Shown here one piece after another: positions 1 through 7,642 of a stretch of DNA of 64,000 nucleotides. The notes beneath the pieces were generated by a model. That model ran no database searches, was not told where the DNA came from, and worked only from the letters and a program-made list of their open reading frames with translations. Numbering within the stretch: the first letter of the stretch is position 1; each line of letters starts with the position of its first letter. The position numbers were made by a program, and so were the translations under genes. Source of the stretch: Blautia wexlerae (GTDB taxonomy: Bacteria; Bacillota; Clostridia; Lachnospirales; Lachnospiraceae); NCBI RefSeq assembly GCF_013300825.1, contig NZ_JAAIMY010000003.1:124001-188000 (forward strand). The letters run 5' to 3'.

Positions 1-187
1 ACCTGTGTGTCCGGTAATATTATTCATGTTAAAATCCTCCAGTCTGTTTTGTAGCAGAGACATAAAATACTGTCTGAATTGTGACAGTATAGAAGATGCC
101 CTTCTAAAACATAGAAATTATCTATCATTTTATTCTAACTTCAATTATATGTCAATACATGTTCATTTTGGTTTGTATGATAAAAAC

Positions 188-207
188 TGTCGATTTAGTG
201 CGACAAA
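188..207. promoter_or_regulatory. Spo0A-box-like pair upstream of spoIIGA
   Basis: TGTCGAT at 188-194 differs by one base from the Spo0A core TGTCGAA. An inverted, weaker partner (TTTGTCGCAC on the minus strand) covers 198-207. They lie 24-43 bp upstream of the -35 hexamer. Spo0A~P sites upstream of and overlapping the -35 are known for the Bacillus spoIIG promoter; assigning these to Spo0A is inference from sequence and context. Confidence 0.5.
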
Positions 208-228
208 TAATAAGACGAAGTCCCCCTG

Positions 229-263
229 TTTTGACAAAATCTGCACACTTCATCACGTATAAT
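229..263 (+). promoter_or_regulatory. spoIIGA promoter with 21-bp spacer
   Basis: A perfect -35 TTGACA (231-236) and a perfect -10 TATAAT (258-263) are separated by 21 bp instead of about 17. The -35 lies inside TTTTGACAAAAT (229-240), whose complement reads TTTTGTCAAAA, close to an extended Spo0A box. The Bacillus subtilis spoIIG promoter also has perfect-looking hexamers at an overlong spacing and depends on Spo0A~P bound next to the -35, so the arrangement looks conserved. Predicted transcript start is about 270. Confidence 0.7.
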
Positions 264-322
264 GAATCTCACTTACCGAAGTGAAAAAGAAGTCAGAGAT
301 GGCATCAGACGGAGGGAAGGAA

Positions 323-1180
323 ATGCATTACGAGATATACATAGATGTAGTTTTTTTCACAAATCTCCTGATAGATTACATATTGATCAGATTTACAGGG
401 ATATTATTTCAATGTAGAAGAAGCAGAAAAAGAGCTCTTCTGGGAGCTGTTGCAGGTGCGGTGTTTTCCTGTGGGATTATTTATCTTCACTTCTCTCTGA
501 AATCTGAGATTTTTCCTCCGGCACTGGTTTTGCTGCATGGTGGCTGTGCGGCAGGAATGCTGGTGATCGGATGTGATCTGAAGAGAGGAAGTCTGTTGCT
601 TAAAGCAATACTTACACTGTATTTTGCCGCATTTCTGTGTGGGGGATTCTGGGAAGTGATCGCCAGTGATGATCTGACGGTCAAAATGTTTCTGATCCTT
701 GCAGCAGCAACGTGGCTTGGTATTACGGCATTGTCATATCTGATGGATACCCTGAGAATACGGACAAAGAATATCTATCCAATAACTATATACTATAAAG
801 GAAATGGATATCCTTTTCATGGATTTTATGATTCCGGAAATCTTCTTATGGATTCTGTAAACGGAAAACCGGTATCTGTAGGATCGGAAAAAGTTTTGGC
901 TGAAATATGTTCAAAAGAAACAGTAAGTTGTTTGAAACACCTGAAAGAAGATACCGGGGAGTCTGGAGCTTCAGATACCGCCGGGCTTCGCCCACATTTT
1001 GTTTTTTTCCACAGCATAGGAAAAGAGCAGGGGATGATGCTGGCTGTTACTTTTGAGAAACTTTGCATTCAGACTCCTGCAGAGGTTGTCTGTATAGACG
1101 ACCCGGTATTTGCATTTTCATTTGAAACATCCGCTTTTGGTAAGGAATACGATGTACTTTTGAATTCCAGATTACTTTAA
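323..1180 (+). CDS. spoIIGA: SpoIIGA, pro-SigE processing aspartyl protease
   Basis: Membrane-embedded protease that cleaves pro-SigE in the mother cell at the sporulation septum, in response to the forespore. About 285 residues: roughly five hydrophobic segments in the first 150 residues, then a cytoplasmic domain with the aspartyl-protease motif FYDSGN (catalytic Asp about residue 170). The start at 323 is chosen because GGAGG at 311-315 lies 7 nt upstream and the protein then begins like the family ([16 protein letters not shown]). Upstream GTG and ATG in frame at 281 and 299 lack a site. It sits directly before its substrate gene sigE, the usual arrangement. Likely Spo0A-controlled. Confidence 0.93.
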   Translation: MHYEIYIDVVFFTNLLIDYILIRFTGILFQCRRSRKRALLGAVAGAVFSCGIIYLHFSLKSEIFPPALVLLHGGCAAGMLVIGCDLKRGSLLLKAILTLYFAAFLCGGFWEVIASDDLTVKMFLILAAATWLGITALSYLMDTLRIRTKNIYPITIYYKGNGYPFHGFYDSGNLLMDSVNGKPVSVGSEKVLAEICSKETVSCLKHLKEDTGESGASDTAGLRPHFVFFHSIGKEQGMMLAVTFEKLCIQTPAEVVCIDDPVFAFSFETSAFGKEYDVLLNSRLL

Positions 1181-1197
1181 CGGGAGGGGTTGTGACT

Positions 1198-1908
1198 ATG
1201 AGCTGTTATCCATTACAGGTAGTGTCAAGAATGGTGATGAACCGTTCAGGAGAAGTTTTTTATATTGGTGGAAATGATGTGCTGCCTGCACCACTGGAGC
1301 CAAAGCGTGAAGCTTTTATACTGCAGAAGCTTGGAACAGGGCAGGAGGAAGAAGCGAAATCTGTGCTGATTGAACATAATTTAAGGCTTGTGGTGTATAT
1401 TGCAAAGAAGTTTGACAACACAGGAGTGGGGGTGGAAGACCTGATTTCTATAGGGACTATAGGGCTGATTAAGGCAATCAACACCTTTAATCCCGTAAAA
1501 AACATTAAACTTGCCACTTATGCATCCAGATGTATAGAGAATGAAATCCTGATGTATCTTCGCCGCAATAGTAAGACAAAGATGGAGGTGTCCATAGACG
1601 AACCGCTGAATGTAGACTGGGATGGAAATGAACTGCTTCTTTCTGACATACTGGGAACTGATGAGGATGTGATCTCCAGACGTCTGGAAGATGAAGTGGA
1701 GATTTCACTGCTGTCAAAGGCAATCGGTAAGCTGTCACCCAGAGAGCAGACGATCATACGCCTGAGGTTTGGTCTGGGAAAGGATAATGCTGCTGAGAAG
1801 ACGCAGAAGGAGGTTGCGGATCTTCTGGGGATTTCCCAGTCATATATTTCCAGACTGGAAAAAAGGATTATGAAGAGGCTGAAAAAAGAAATCGTGAAAT
1901 ATGAATAG
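1198..1908 (+). CDS. sigE: RNA polymerase sigma-E factor precursor (pro-SigE)
   Basis: Early mother-cell sigma factor, made as an inactive membrane-bound precursor. The N-terminus has a short pro-region ending at [17 protein letters not shown], matching the YIGG...LPPPL processing area of known pro-SigE. Sigma region 2 follows ([27 protein letters not shown]), and region 4.2 carries the helix-turn-helix [20 protein letters not shown]. About 236 residues, normal length. An alternative GTG start at 1192 is in frame; GGGAGG at 1182-1187 could serve either. Only 17 bp from spoIIGA. Unlike Bacillus and many clostridia, sigG does not follow. Confidence 0.95.
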   Translation: MSCYPLQVVSRMVMNRSGEVFYIGGNDVLPAPLEPKREAFILQKLGTGQEEEAKSVLIEHNLRLVVYIAKKFDNTGVGVEDLISIGTIGLIKAINTFNPVKNIKLATYASRCIENEILMYLRRNSKTKMEVSIDEPLNVDWDGNELLLSDILGTDEDVISRRLEDEVEISLLSKAIGKLSPREQTIIRLRFGLGKDNAAEKTQKEVADLLGISQSYISRLEKRIMKRLKKEIVKYE

Positions 1909-2071
1909 ACGTAATCGAGGAATGTAGTATAATGATATAAATGATAGTAATTATCCGGCAATCCGCTGTAACTGTGAAAGCGCTGAACGATTATGATATA
2001 AGTAAATTGTGGGAAGTGTTTTGCAGCGGAGCGATGCACAGATATCAAGTCGGGGAAAGACAAAAGGACAG

Positions 2072-3052
2072 ATGAGAAAAGTGAAGGTAAATAAAATACA
2101 GACAGAAGAAAACAAAGATAAAACTCTGAGACAGGATACAGAAAGCTACATACTGGCAGATTGCAGCTTATGTCCGAGAAATTGCCATGCAGACAGAACA
2201 GCCGGAAAAACCGGATACTGCGGAATGGATCAGAAGGTTAAGATTGCAAGGGCAGCTTTGCACATGTGGGAAGAACCATGTATTTCGGGAATCAGAGGTT
2301 CAGGGGCGGTTTTTTTTACGGGATGCAATCTGCGGTGTTGTTTCTGCCAGAACCGTGAGATTGCCCTTGGTGACAGTGGGATTGAGATTACAGAAGAGAG
2401 GCTGGCAGAAATATTCCTGGAATTGCAGGAAAAGGATGCTGCAAATATCAATCTGGTAACCGGGACACATTATGTTCCGCAGATCATCGCAGCTTTGGAC
2501 AGTGCAAAGAAGCAGGGACTTAAGATACCGGTTGTCTATAACTGCGGTGGATATGAGAGCACGGAGTCATTGAAACGTTTGGAGGGTTATGTGGATATTT
2601 ATCTTCCGGATTATAAATATGCGGAAGGCGAACTTGCAGCTAGATTTTCGCACGCATATGATTATCCGGAGAGAGCTGTGGAGGCTGTCAGTGAAATGGT
2701 ACGCCAGACAGGAATGCCAAAGTTTGATGCAGATGGATATATGAAACGTGGAACGATTGTGAGACATCTTATATTGCCGGGACATACAGGGAATTCAAAG
2801 AAAGTACTGAAGCTATTGCATGAGATTTTTGGAAATCAGATTTATGTCAGTATCATGAATCAGTATACGCCGGTTTTTGAGCAGAAAGAATATACAGAGC
2901 TAAACCGTCGCGTAACCGGAAGAGAATATGAGAAGGTTCTGGATTATGCATTTGAGATTGGGATTGAAAATGGATTTTTTCAGGATGGTGAAACTGCCAG
3001 AGAGAGTTTTATACCGGCATTTGACTATGAAGGTGTAATAAAAACGCCGTAA
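2072..3052 (+). CDS. Radical SAM protein, PflA/PflX-like
   Basis: Iron-sulfur enzyme of the radical SAM superfamily, resembling pyruvate formate-lyase-activating enzyme homologues (PflX/COG1313 type). The CxxxCxxC cluster motif is in FFTGCNLRCCFCQN. Upstream extra cysteines (DCSLCPRNCH and TGYCGM) may bind a second metal centre, as is typical of this subgroup. The TGTHYVPQI and LPDYKYA segments are also typical. The substrate is not known. ATG 2072 with AAAGGA just upstream is preferred over a GTG at 2009 that lacks a site. A TATAAT at 1928-1933 with a weak TAGACG 16 bp upstream may drive it. About 327 residues. Confidence 0.82.
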   Translation: MRKVKVNKIQTEENKDKTLRQDTESYILADCSLCPRNCHADRTAGKTGYCGMDQKVKIARAALHMWEEPCISGIRGSGAVFFTGCNLRCCFCQNREIALGDSGIEITEERLAEIFLELQEKDAANINLVTGTHYVPQIIAALDSAKKQGLKIPVVYNCGGYESTESLKRLEGYVDIYLPDYKYAEGELAARFSHAYDYPERAVEAVSEMVRQTGMPKFDADGYMKRGTIVRHLILPGHTGNSKKVLKLLHEIFGNQIYVSIMNQYTPVFEQKEYTELNRRVTGREYEKVLDYAFEIGIENGFFQDGETARESFIPAFDYEGVIKTP

Positions 3053-3062
3053 AACAAAAAAA

Positions 3063-3147
3063 CTCCCATAAATGGAAGGAGGCCGGTACTTTCGTACCGG
3101 CGCGTATGAAAAAGAAAAATATTTATAAGAAAGATTTGTCATCTTTC
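3063..3147. terminator. Hairpins between convergent genes
   Basis: Two perfect hairpins lie between the radical SAM gene and trkH, which converge. The first is GCCGGTAC/GTACCGGC (3082-3101, loop TTTC). The second is GAAAGAT/ATCTTTC (3129-3147, loop TTGTC). No strong T-run directly follows either on the plus strand. On the minus strand the sequence beyond each is T-rich, with TTTTTTTG about 20 nt past the first. A role as bidirectional terminator is likely but not proven. Confidence 0.5.
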
Positions 3148-3227
3148 TGATACATATTATATCCAACAAATGTGAATAAAATATGAATATGGTGTAAAAA
3201 AATAAAATTTGTTTTACCAAAATATTT

Positions 3228-4667
3228 TTAAAATTTCTTCCATGTATCTCTTACGAACAATATCAGCAGAGGGAAGATCTCCAGACGTCCTGCTAGCATA
3301 TCAAAAGTAAGGATAAGCTTTGAAAACCAGGAGAACATGCCGAAGTTTCCGGTAGGTCCTACCAGTTCCAGACCAGGTCCGATATTATTAAAGGTTGCCG
3401 CAACCGCCGTAAAGTTCGTGGTCAGATCGAAATCATCAAAGGCAATCAGCAGTATGGATGATGCAAAAATCAGCACATATACAATGAAGAAAATATTTGT
3501 GGAACGAACAACTTCATGTGGGATGGCTTTGCCATCCATTTTTATTTTCTTTACTGCATTTGGATGCAGGAAAATATGAAGTTCCTTGCGGACTGTCTTG
3601 CACAGAATCAGGATTCTGGACACTTTAATGCCACCACCTGTACTTCCGGCACATGCACCGATAAACATCAGAAGTACCAGAATGGTTCGCGAGATTTCCG
3701 GCCAGGCATTAAAATCTGTTGTTGCATAGCCGGTAGTTGTGATAATGGAACCAACCTGGAATGCTGCCTGTTGAAAAGCTTTGGCCGCACTTCCGAAAAT
3801 ATGGTAAATATTGCAGGTGATGATAAGAATTGCAATACCGATGATCCCAAAATAATATCGCACTTCTTCCATTTTGAAAGCCTGGGCAAATTTCTTTGTA
3901 ATGATAAAAAAGTAAGCATTAAAGTTAACACCAAATAAAATCATAAACACAGTAATGACAACCTGCAGGTAAGTACTATAGCTGGTCATGCTGTCATTTT
4001 TGATACCAAATCCTCCGGTACCTGCTGTTCCGAATGCTGTACATATGGAATCAAACAGTGGCATACCGCCAATCAGAAGAAGGAAAATCTGTATTACTGT
4101 CATTACAAAGTAAATAGAATACAGAATTTTTGCAGTCGACTGTACTTTTGGTGCAAGTTTGCTTACAGATGGTCCGGGACTTTCTGCCTTCATCAGATTC
4201 ATATGATAACCGCCGGTAAGTGGAAGGAGGGAGAGGATAAAGACCAGAACACCCATTCCACCAATCCAGTGCGTAAAACTTCGCCATATCAGCATACAGT
4301 GAGGAAGTGCTTCCACATTGCTGAGAATACTGGCTCCTGTTGTAGTAAAACCGGATACAGTTTCAAATAATGCATCAACGGGATTCGGAATGCTCCGGCT
4401 GATCACAAAGGGAATTGCACCCATAATACTCAGAACAATCCAGCTTAATGCTACAGTTACGAAACCTTCTTTTGTGTAGAATGCCTTTCTTGTCGGTTTT
4501 TTCCTGGTGAGGGGAAGTCCGATGACCAGGCATAAAGCAATCGTGATCAGAAAAGCTACACCAGAAGTTTCCTGATAGATCAGTGCTGTAATTGCGGGCA
4601 GGGTCATAAATATAGCTTCAATTTTCAGAATCATTCCGATGATATAGCTAATAATGGAATAGTTCAT
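3228..4667 (-). CDS. trkH: TrkH/KtrB-type potassium uptake channel subunit
   Basis: Polytopic membrane protein of the Trk/Ktr/HKT superfamily moving K+ into the cell. About 479 residues with four repeats of membrane-pore-membrane. The four pore-loop signatures are visible: SGFTTTGAS, GTAGTGGFG, ITTTGYAT and FNNIGPGL. Basic cytoplasmic loops separate the repeats. The ribosome site AAGGAG (about 4674-4679) directly follows the trkA stop, so the two genes form a trkA-trkH operon. Expected partner: the TrkA ring that gates the channel. TrkH and KtrB cannot be separated firmly by eye; the double-domain TrkA favours TrkH. Confidence 0.93.
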   Translation of the reverse strand: MNYSIISYIIGMILKIEAIFMTLPAITALIYQETSGVAFLITIALCLVIGLPLTRKKPTRKAFYTKEGFVTVALSWIVLSIMGAIPFVISRSIPNPVDALFETVSGFTTTGASILSNVEALPHCMLIWRSFTHWIGGMGVLVFILSLLPLTGGYHMNLMKAESPGPSVSKLAPKVQSTAKILYSIYFVMTVIQIFLLLIGGMPLFDSICTAFGTAGTGGFGIKNDSMTSYSTYLQVVITVFMILFGVNFNAYFFIITKKFAQAFKMEEVRYYFGIIGIAILIITCNIYHIFGSAAKAFQQAAFQVGSIITTTGYATTDFNAWPEISRTILVLLMFIGACAGSTGGGIKVSRILILCKTVRKELHIFLHPNAVKKIKMDGKAIPHEVVRSTNIFFIVYVLIFASSILLIAFDDFDLTTNFTAVAATFNNIGPGLELVGPTGNFGMFSWFSKLILTFDMLAGRLEIFPLLILFVRDTWKKF

Positions 4668-4679
4668 AATACGGCTCCT

Positions 4680-6038
4680 TTATTTTTCCAGAATATCCGT
4701 GATATCGCGAAGACCCTTCTGAGAGGTTACTATGATAACAGTATCTCCGACCTGAATGGTATCCTGTCCACGCGGAATCTTAACCTGGCCATTTCGGTTC
4801 AGGTAACCTACAAGAAGATTTTTCTTCAGGTTCAGTTCAGATAATGGAATGCCTGTTACCGGCGAATTTTCGCGGATGGCAAATTCCAGAGCTTCTGCCT
4901 GATTATCCAGAATATGATAAAGGGTTTCGATATTGCTGCCGATACTGTTCTGCATGGCACGTACATACTGCAGGATATAATCGGCTGTGATATATTTCGG
5001 ATAAATGACGCTTCCGATATCAAGATTGTCAATGACATCATCAAAGGCAAGGCGATTTACCTTAGCTACCAGTTTTGCATTGGAAACTGTTTTGGCAAAA
5101 AGCGAAAGGAAGACATTTTCTTCATCCATGTTTGTAAGTGATACGAAAGCCTCCGTGCGTGAAAGCCCTTCTTCCATAAGAAGAGAACGGTTAGTGCCGT
5201 CTCCATTAATAATAATTGCTTCCGGGAGGAGATCACTTAAGGTTTCACAGCGGGATTCATTCTGTTCGATGATTTTAACAGAGATGTTCATGTCAAGCAA
5301 AGCTTTTGTAAGGTAATAGGAAATAGTTCCGCCACCGACTATAATAGCATTTTTTACCTGATTGGTTTTCAGACCGATCTTTTTGAAAAAAGCTGCCGCA
5401 TTTACCGGTGAAGCAAGAATAGAAACCATATCTCCGTCATGGATGACCTGATTACCACCGGGAATAGATACGTGATCCCGGCTTTCTACTGCGCAGAACA
5501 GAACGTCGCATTTCAAAGTTTCCGTAATGCGTGAGATCGTCATGCCATCCAGATTAAATTCAGGAAGTACCCGGAATTTCAGCATTTCAACACGACCACG
5601 TGCGAAGGTATCAATCTTGATAGCTGAAGGGAAACGTAAAAGACGGGAGATTTCCTGTGCAGCCGCGAGCTCTGGGTTAATGATCATAGTAACACCCAGA
5701 CGTTTCTTGATGAAGCTGATCTCGTTTGCGTAGATAGGGTTGCGGACACGTGCGATTGTCTGGCAGTGGCCTGTTTTTTGCGCAATCAGGCAGCAAAGGA
5801 GGTTCATTTCATCAGAACCGGTTACAGCAATCAGGATATCCGCATTTTCAATGCCTGCCTCCATCAAAATGTTGATACTTGCACCATTTCCTACGATACC
5901 CATGGCATCAATATCATCCTGAAGAGAAGTGATTACGCTGGAAGAAACGTCTATAAGGGTAATATCGGATTCTTCTTCCTGAAGCTGTTCTGCCAGAGTA
6001 CGCCCAACTTTACCGCACCCAACAATAATTATCTGCAT
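4680..6038 (-). CDS. trkA: TrkA, NAD-binding K+ channel regulatory subunit
   Basis: Cytoplasmic gating subunit of the Trk K+ system. The 452-residue chain holds two tandem RCK modules: a first Rossmann fold starting IIIVGCGKVGRTLAEQL with an RCK_C half to about residue 220, and a second starting AIIVGGGTISYYLTKALL with its own RCK_C half. This doubled architecture is that of TrkA, not the single-module KtrA. The start has GGAGGAATT immediately upstream. It is first of a two-gene operon with trkH, 12 bp apart. A 115-nt leader with a large hairpin precedes it. Confidence 0.93.
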   Translation of the reverse strand: MQIIIVGCGKVGRTLAEQLQEEESDITLIDVSSSVITSLQDDIDAMGIVGNGASINILMEAGIENADILIAVTGSDEMNLLCCLIAQKTGHCQTIARVRNPIYANEISFIKKRLGVTMIINPELAAAQEISRLLRFPSAIKIDTFARGRVEMLKFRVLPEFNLDGMTISRITETLKCDVLFCAVESRDHVSIPGGNQVIHDGDMVSILASPVNAAAFFKKIGLKTNQVKNAIIVGGGTISYYLTKALLDMNISVKIIEQNESRCETLSDLLPEAIIINGDGTNRSLLMEEGLSRTEAFVSLTNMDEENVFLSLFAKTVSNAKLVAKVNRLAFDDVIDNLDIGSVIYPKYITADYILQYVRAMQNSIGSNIETLYHILDNQAEALEFAIRENSPVTGIPLSELNLKKNLLVGYLNRNGQVKIPRGQDTIQVGDTVIIVTSQKGLRDITDILEK

Positions 6039-6050
6039 AATTCCTCCAAT

Positions 6051-6090
6051 AAGGGGGCTGCCACATAATATTAATGTGAAACAGCCCCTT
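6051..6090. terminator. Terminator-like hairpin in the trkA leader
   Basis: AAGGGGGCTG (6051-6060) pairs with CAGCCCCTT (6082-6090), with an inner CACAT/ATGTG stem. On the plus strand the hairpin is followed by TTTTATATCATATTTTTTG, an intrinsic-terminator shape, but I see no plus-strand gene that needs ending here. On the minus strand it forms a stem just before the trkA ribosome site, so it could modulate trkA or block read-through from cotJC. Function unresolved. Confidence 0.5.
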
Positions 6091-6161
6091 TTATATCATA
6101 TTTTTTGTTTGTAATTGTTCTGTATTTTTACAATTACTTTTGTGGCTATTAAGCTAAGAAT

Positions 6162-6190
6162 ACTATAGCACTGCCAGATATATTTGTAAA
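6162..6190 (-). promoter_or_regulatory. Promoter of trkA-trkH
   Basis: On the minus strand, TTTACA (6185-6190) and TATAGT (6162-6167) are separated by exactly 17 bp, a good SigA-type promoter. Predicted start is near 6155, giving a leader of about 115 nt before trkA. Confidence 0.7.
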
Positions 6191-6233
6191 GCAAATATGA
6201 AATTTCTGTGATTTTTCATCATTGTGGAGGGTG

Positions 6234-6863
6234 TTATTTATTGCCGTTGCATGATGCAGTGCATGGATTATCAAATCCCGGTGTAAAGGCATAGAAGTTT
6301 TTGGCATCCAGTTCTTCCTGAATGGACCGGAGAGCTTCCCCGAATCTCTGGAAATGAACTACTTCTCTTGCACGGAGGAATTTAATAGGATCTGCAATTT
6401 CCGGTATATCGCGGACTACTCTGAGGATGTTGTCATAGGTAGAACGGGCTTTCTGTTCAGCAGCGAGGTCCTCAAACAGATCAGTGATCGGATCACCTTT
6501 ACTCTGAAACTCACATGCATTAAATGGTACACCACCTGCTGCCTGTGGCCAGACGCCAACTGTGTGATCAATATAATACGGTCCGAATCCGGATTTTTCA
6601 ATTTCCTCCATGGAAAGATCCCGGGTAAGCTGATGCACAATGGTGGATACCATTTCCAGATGACTGAGTTCTTCTGTTCCAATGTCATTGAGCAGAGCGG
6701 AAGTCGTCCGGTTTGGCATAATAAAACGCTGGGAAAGATAACGCAGAGAAGCACCAATCTCACCATCCGGGCCACCGTACTGACTCATGATATACTGTGC
6801 GATCTTTGCATTGGGCTGTGTGATATTAATTGGATATTGAAGCCTTTTTTCATAATTCCACAT
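6234..6863 (-). CDS. cotJC: CotJC, manganese-catalase-like spore coat protein
   Basis: Inner spore-coat protein of the manganese catalase/ferritin-like family, last gene of cotJABC. About 209 residues. Metal-ligand helices are recognisable: GTEELSHLEM, LAAEQKARSTYDN and REVVHFQRFGEAL, giving the Glu and His ligands of a dinuclear Mn site. The C-terminal tail ends in cysteines (NPCTASCNGNK). In Bacillus the operon is expressed in the mother cell under SigE. Start fits the family (MWNYEKRLQYP). Catalase activity of the coat form is inferred from the retained ligands, not shown. Confidence 0.93.
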   Translation of the reverse strand: MWNYEKRLQYPINITQPNAKIAQYIMSQYGGPDGEIGASLRYLSQRFIMPNRTTSALLNDIGTEELSHLEMVSTIVHQLTRDLSMEEIEKSGFGPYYIDHTVGVWPQAAGGVPFNACEFQSKGDPITDLFEDLAAEQKARSTYDNILRVVRDIPEIADPIKFLRAREVVHFQRFGEALRSIQEELDAKNFYAFTPGFDNPCTASCNGNK

Positions 6864-6866
6864 ATG

Positions 6867-7142
6867 TTATCTGCACACTCCTTCCTTTTCCCATGGGAAT
6901 GGCTGTTCCATCCATTTCCAGATGGATTCTTCAGTCTGATCTGTAATGTCAATGATCAGAGGACCATATGCATCGGCATATTCTTTTAACAGTTTTTTTC
7001 GTTCCTGTACAAGTTCGCGGCAGTAAGTCAGAGCCTTTTCATCACAGGGATGTGTGTCGAGATACAGAATCATATCATTGACTGCGAAACTGACCTGATC
7101 GATGCGGTTTAATAATTGTTTTTGGGAGCAATTTGTTTTCAT
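6867..7142 (-). CDS. cotJB: CotJB spore coat protein
   Basis: Small spore-coat protein of 91 residues encoded between cotJA and cotJC. Typical family features: LLNRIDQVSFAVNDMILYLD near the N-terminus, a central charged helix and the PWPWE-like end (WKWMEQPFPWEKEG). Its ATG overlaps the cotJA stop (ATGA at 7139-7142), showing translational coupling, and cotJC follows after 3 bp. The molecular role is unknown beyond needing its operon partners for coat assembly. Confidence 0.9.
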   Translation of the reverse strand: MKTNCSQKQLLNRIDQVSFAVNDMILYLDTHPCDEKALTYCRELVQERKKLLKEYADAYGPLIIDITDQTEESIWKWMEQPFPWEKEGVCR

Positions 7143-7462
7143 CTTCTAATACCTCTCTTTCCACAAAATGGTTTGCACAATTGTGGGAAAATGGTTCCTG
7201 CGTTTAATGCATACTGCAGTGGAAAATTCTCCGTAAACTTCTGACAGGGAACATATGCCATTGCAGGTTCCAGATACTGAAGATACGAGAACATCTCATT
7301 ACTTTTTTTTCTGGCACCCGGCATAGTACAGTTACAGTCTGCTGTATTTCTGCTGGAGCATTCGGAACTGTTCATATTTCTATTTGAAGGCTGAGACATG
7401 TTCATACCGCAGGTTCGGTTATAGGGGCGGCTTCCGGAACATCCCATCCGATAATTTTCCAT
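7139..7462 (-). CDS. cotJA: CotJA-like spore coat protein with Cys-rich N-terminus
   Basis: First gene of the cotJ operon. The C-terminal half carries the CotJA signature (LEPAMAYVPCQKF, then YALNAGTIFPQLCKPFCG). The first 55 residues are an additional low-complexity Cys/Asn/Ser-rich segment (five Cys), not part of the core family. The 107-residue length is above the usual roughly 80. Cysteines could cross-link in the coat; that is inference. Ribosome site AAAGG lies just upstream, and a SigE-like promoter is about 30 bp ahead. Confidence 0.85.
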   Translation of the reverse strand: MENYRMGCSGSRPYNRTCGMNMSQPSNRNMNSSECSSRNTADCNCTMPGARKKSNEMFSYLQYLEPAMAYVPCQKFTENFPLQYALNAGTIFPQLCKPFCGKRGIRR

Positions 7463-7497
7463 ATATAATTCCTTTCACTGAAAACTGTTTACGTTAT

Positions 7498-7526
7498 ATT
7501 TTATGTCATGTTTATAAAATCGTGAC
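7498..7526 (-). promoter_or_regulatory. SigE-type promoter of cotJABC
   Basis: On the minus strand, GTCACGAT (7519-7526) and CATAAAAT (7498-7505) are 13 bp apart. The -10 matches the SigE consensus CATACAAT in 7 of 8 positions; the -35 matches GTCATATT in 5 of 8. CATAAAATA also fits the SigK form, so the two mother-cell sigmas cannot be told apart. Predicted start is about 28 nt before cotJA. Confidence 0.55.
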
Positions 7527-7642
7527 CATTCTGTCAGCCGACAGATTTCATTTTATTCTCCAATATGCTATTATATATGGGAAATATTTGCTGCCTGCGA
7601 AGCAGTCAGCAGCCAAAAAAGAGCCAGGAGGTACACATAAAG

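Larger units (their letters stand above)
1..322. other. Non-coding region upstream of spoIIGA
   Basis: I see no convincing gene here. A short open frame at 5-262 has a cysteine-rich composition unlike any family I know, lacks a ribosome site and overlaps the spoIIGA control region. The right part holds the spoIIGA promoter and Spo0A-box-like sites, listed separately. The left part is AT-rich with no feature I can name. Confidence 0.6.

Noticed and set aside
5-262. 85-codon open frame at the left edge
   Set aside because: No ribosome site, odd composition, no family resemblance, and it overlaps the spoIIGA promoter and Spo0A-like sites.
1960-2030. TCCGCTG...CAGCGGA inverted pair downstream of sigE, considered as a riboswitch or small RNA
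   Set aside because: Only a 7-bp stem with a loop above 50 nt and no known riboswitch core; likely chance.
1518-2063. 181-codon open frame antisense to the end of sigE
   Set aside because: It mirrors the conserved SigE coding sequence; no ribosome site and low-complexity Ser/Ile-rich composition.
6039-6190. c-di-AMP (ydaO) riboswitch ahead of the K+ uptake operon
   Set aside because: The leader is only about 115 nt and contains a single hairpin; none of the ydaO conserved elements were seen.
7531-7544. CTGTC-AGCC-GACAG hairpin upstream of the MBL gene as terminator or operator
   Set aside because: Five-bp stem with no T-run and no consistent relation to either divergent promoter; too little support.
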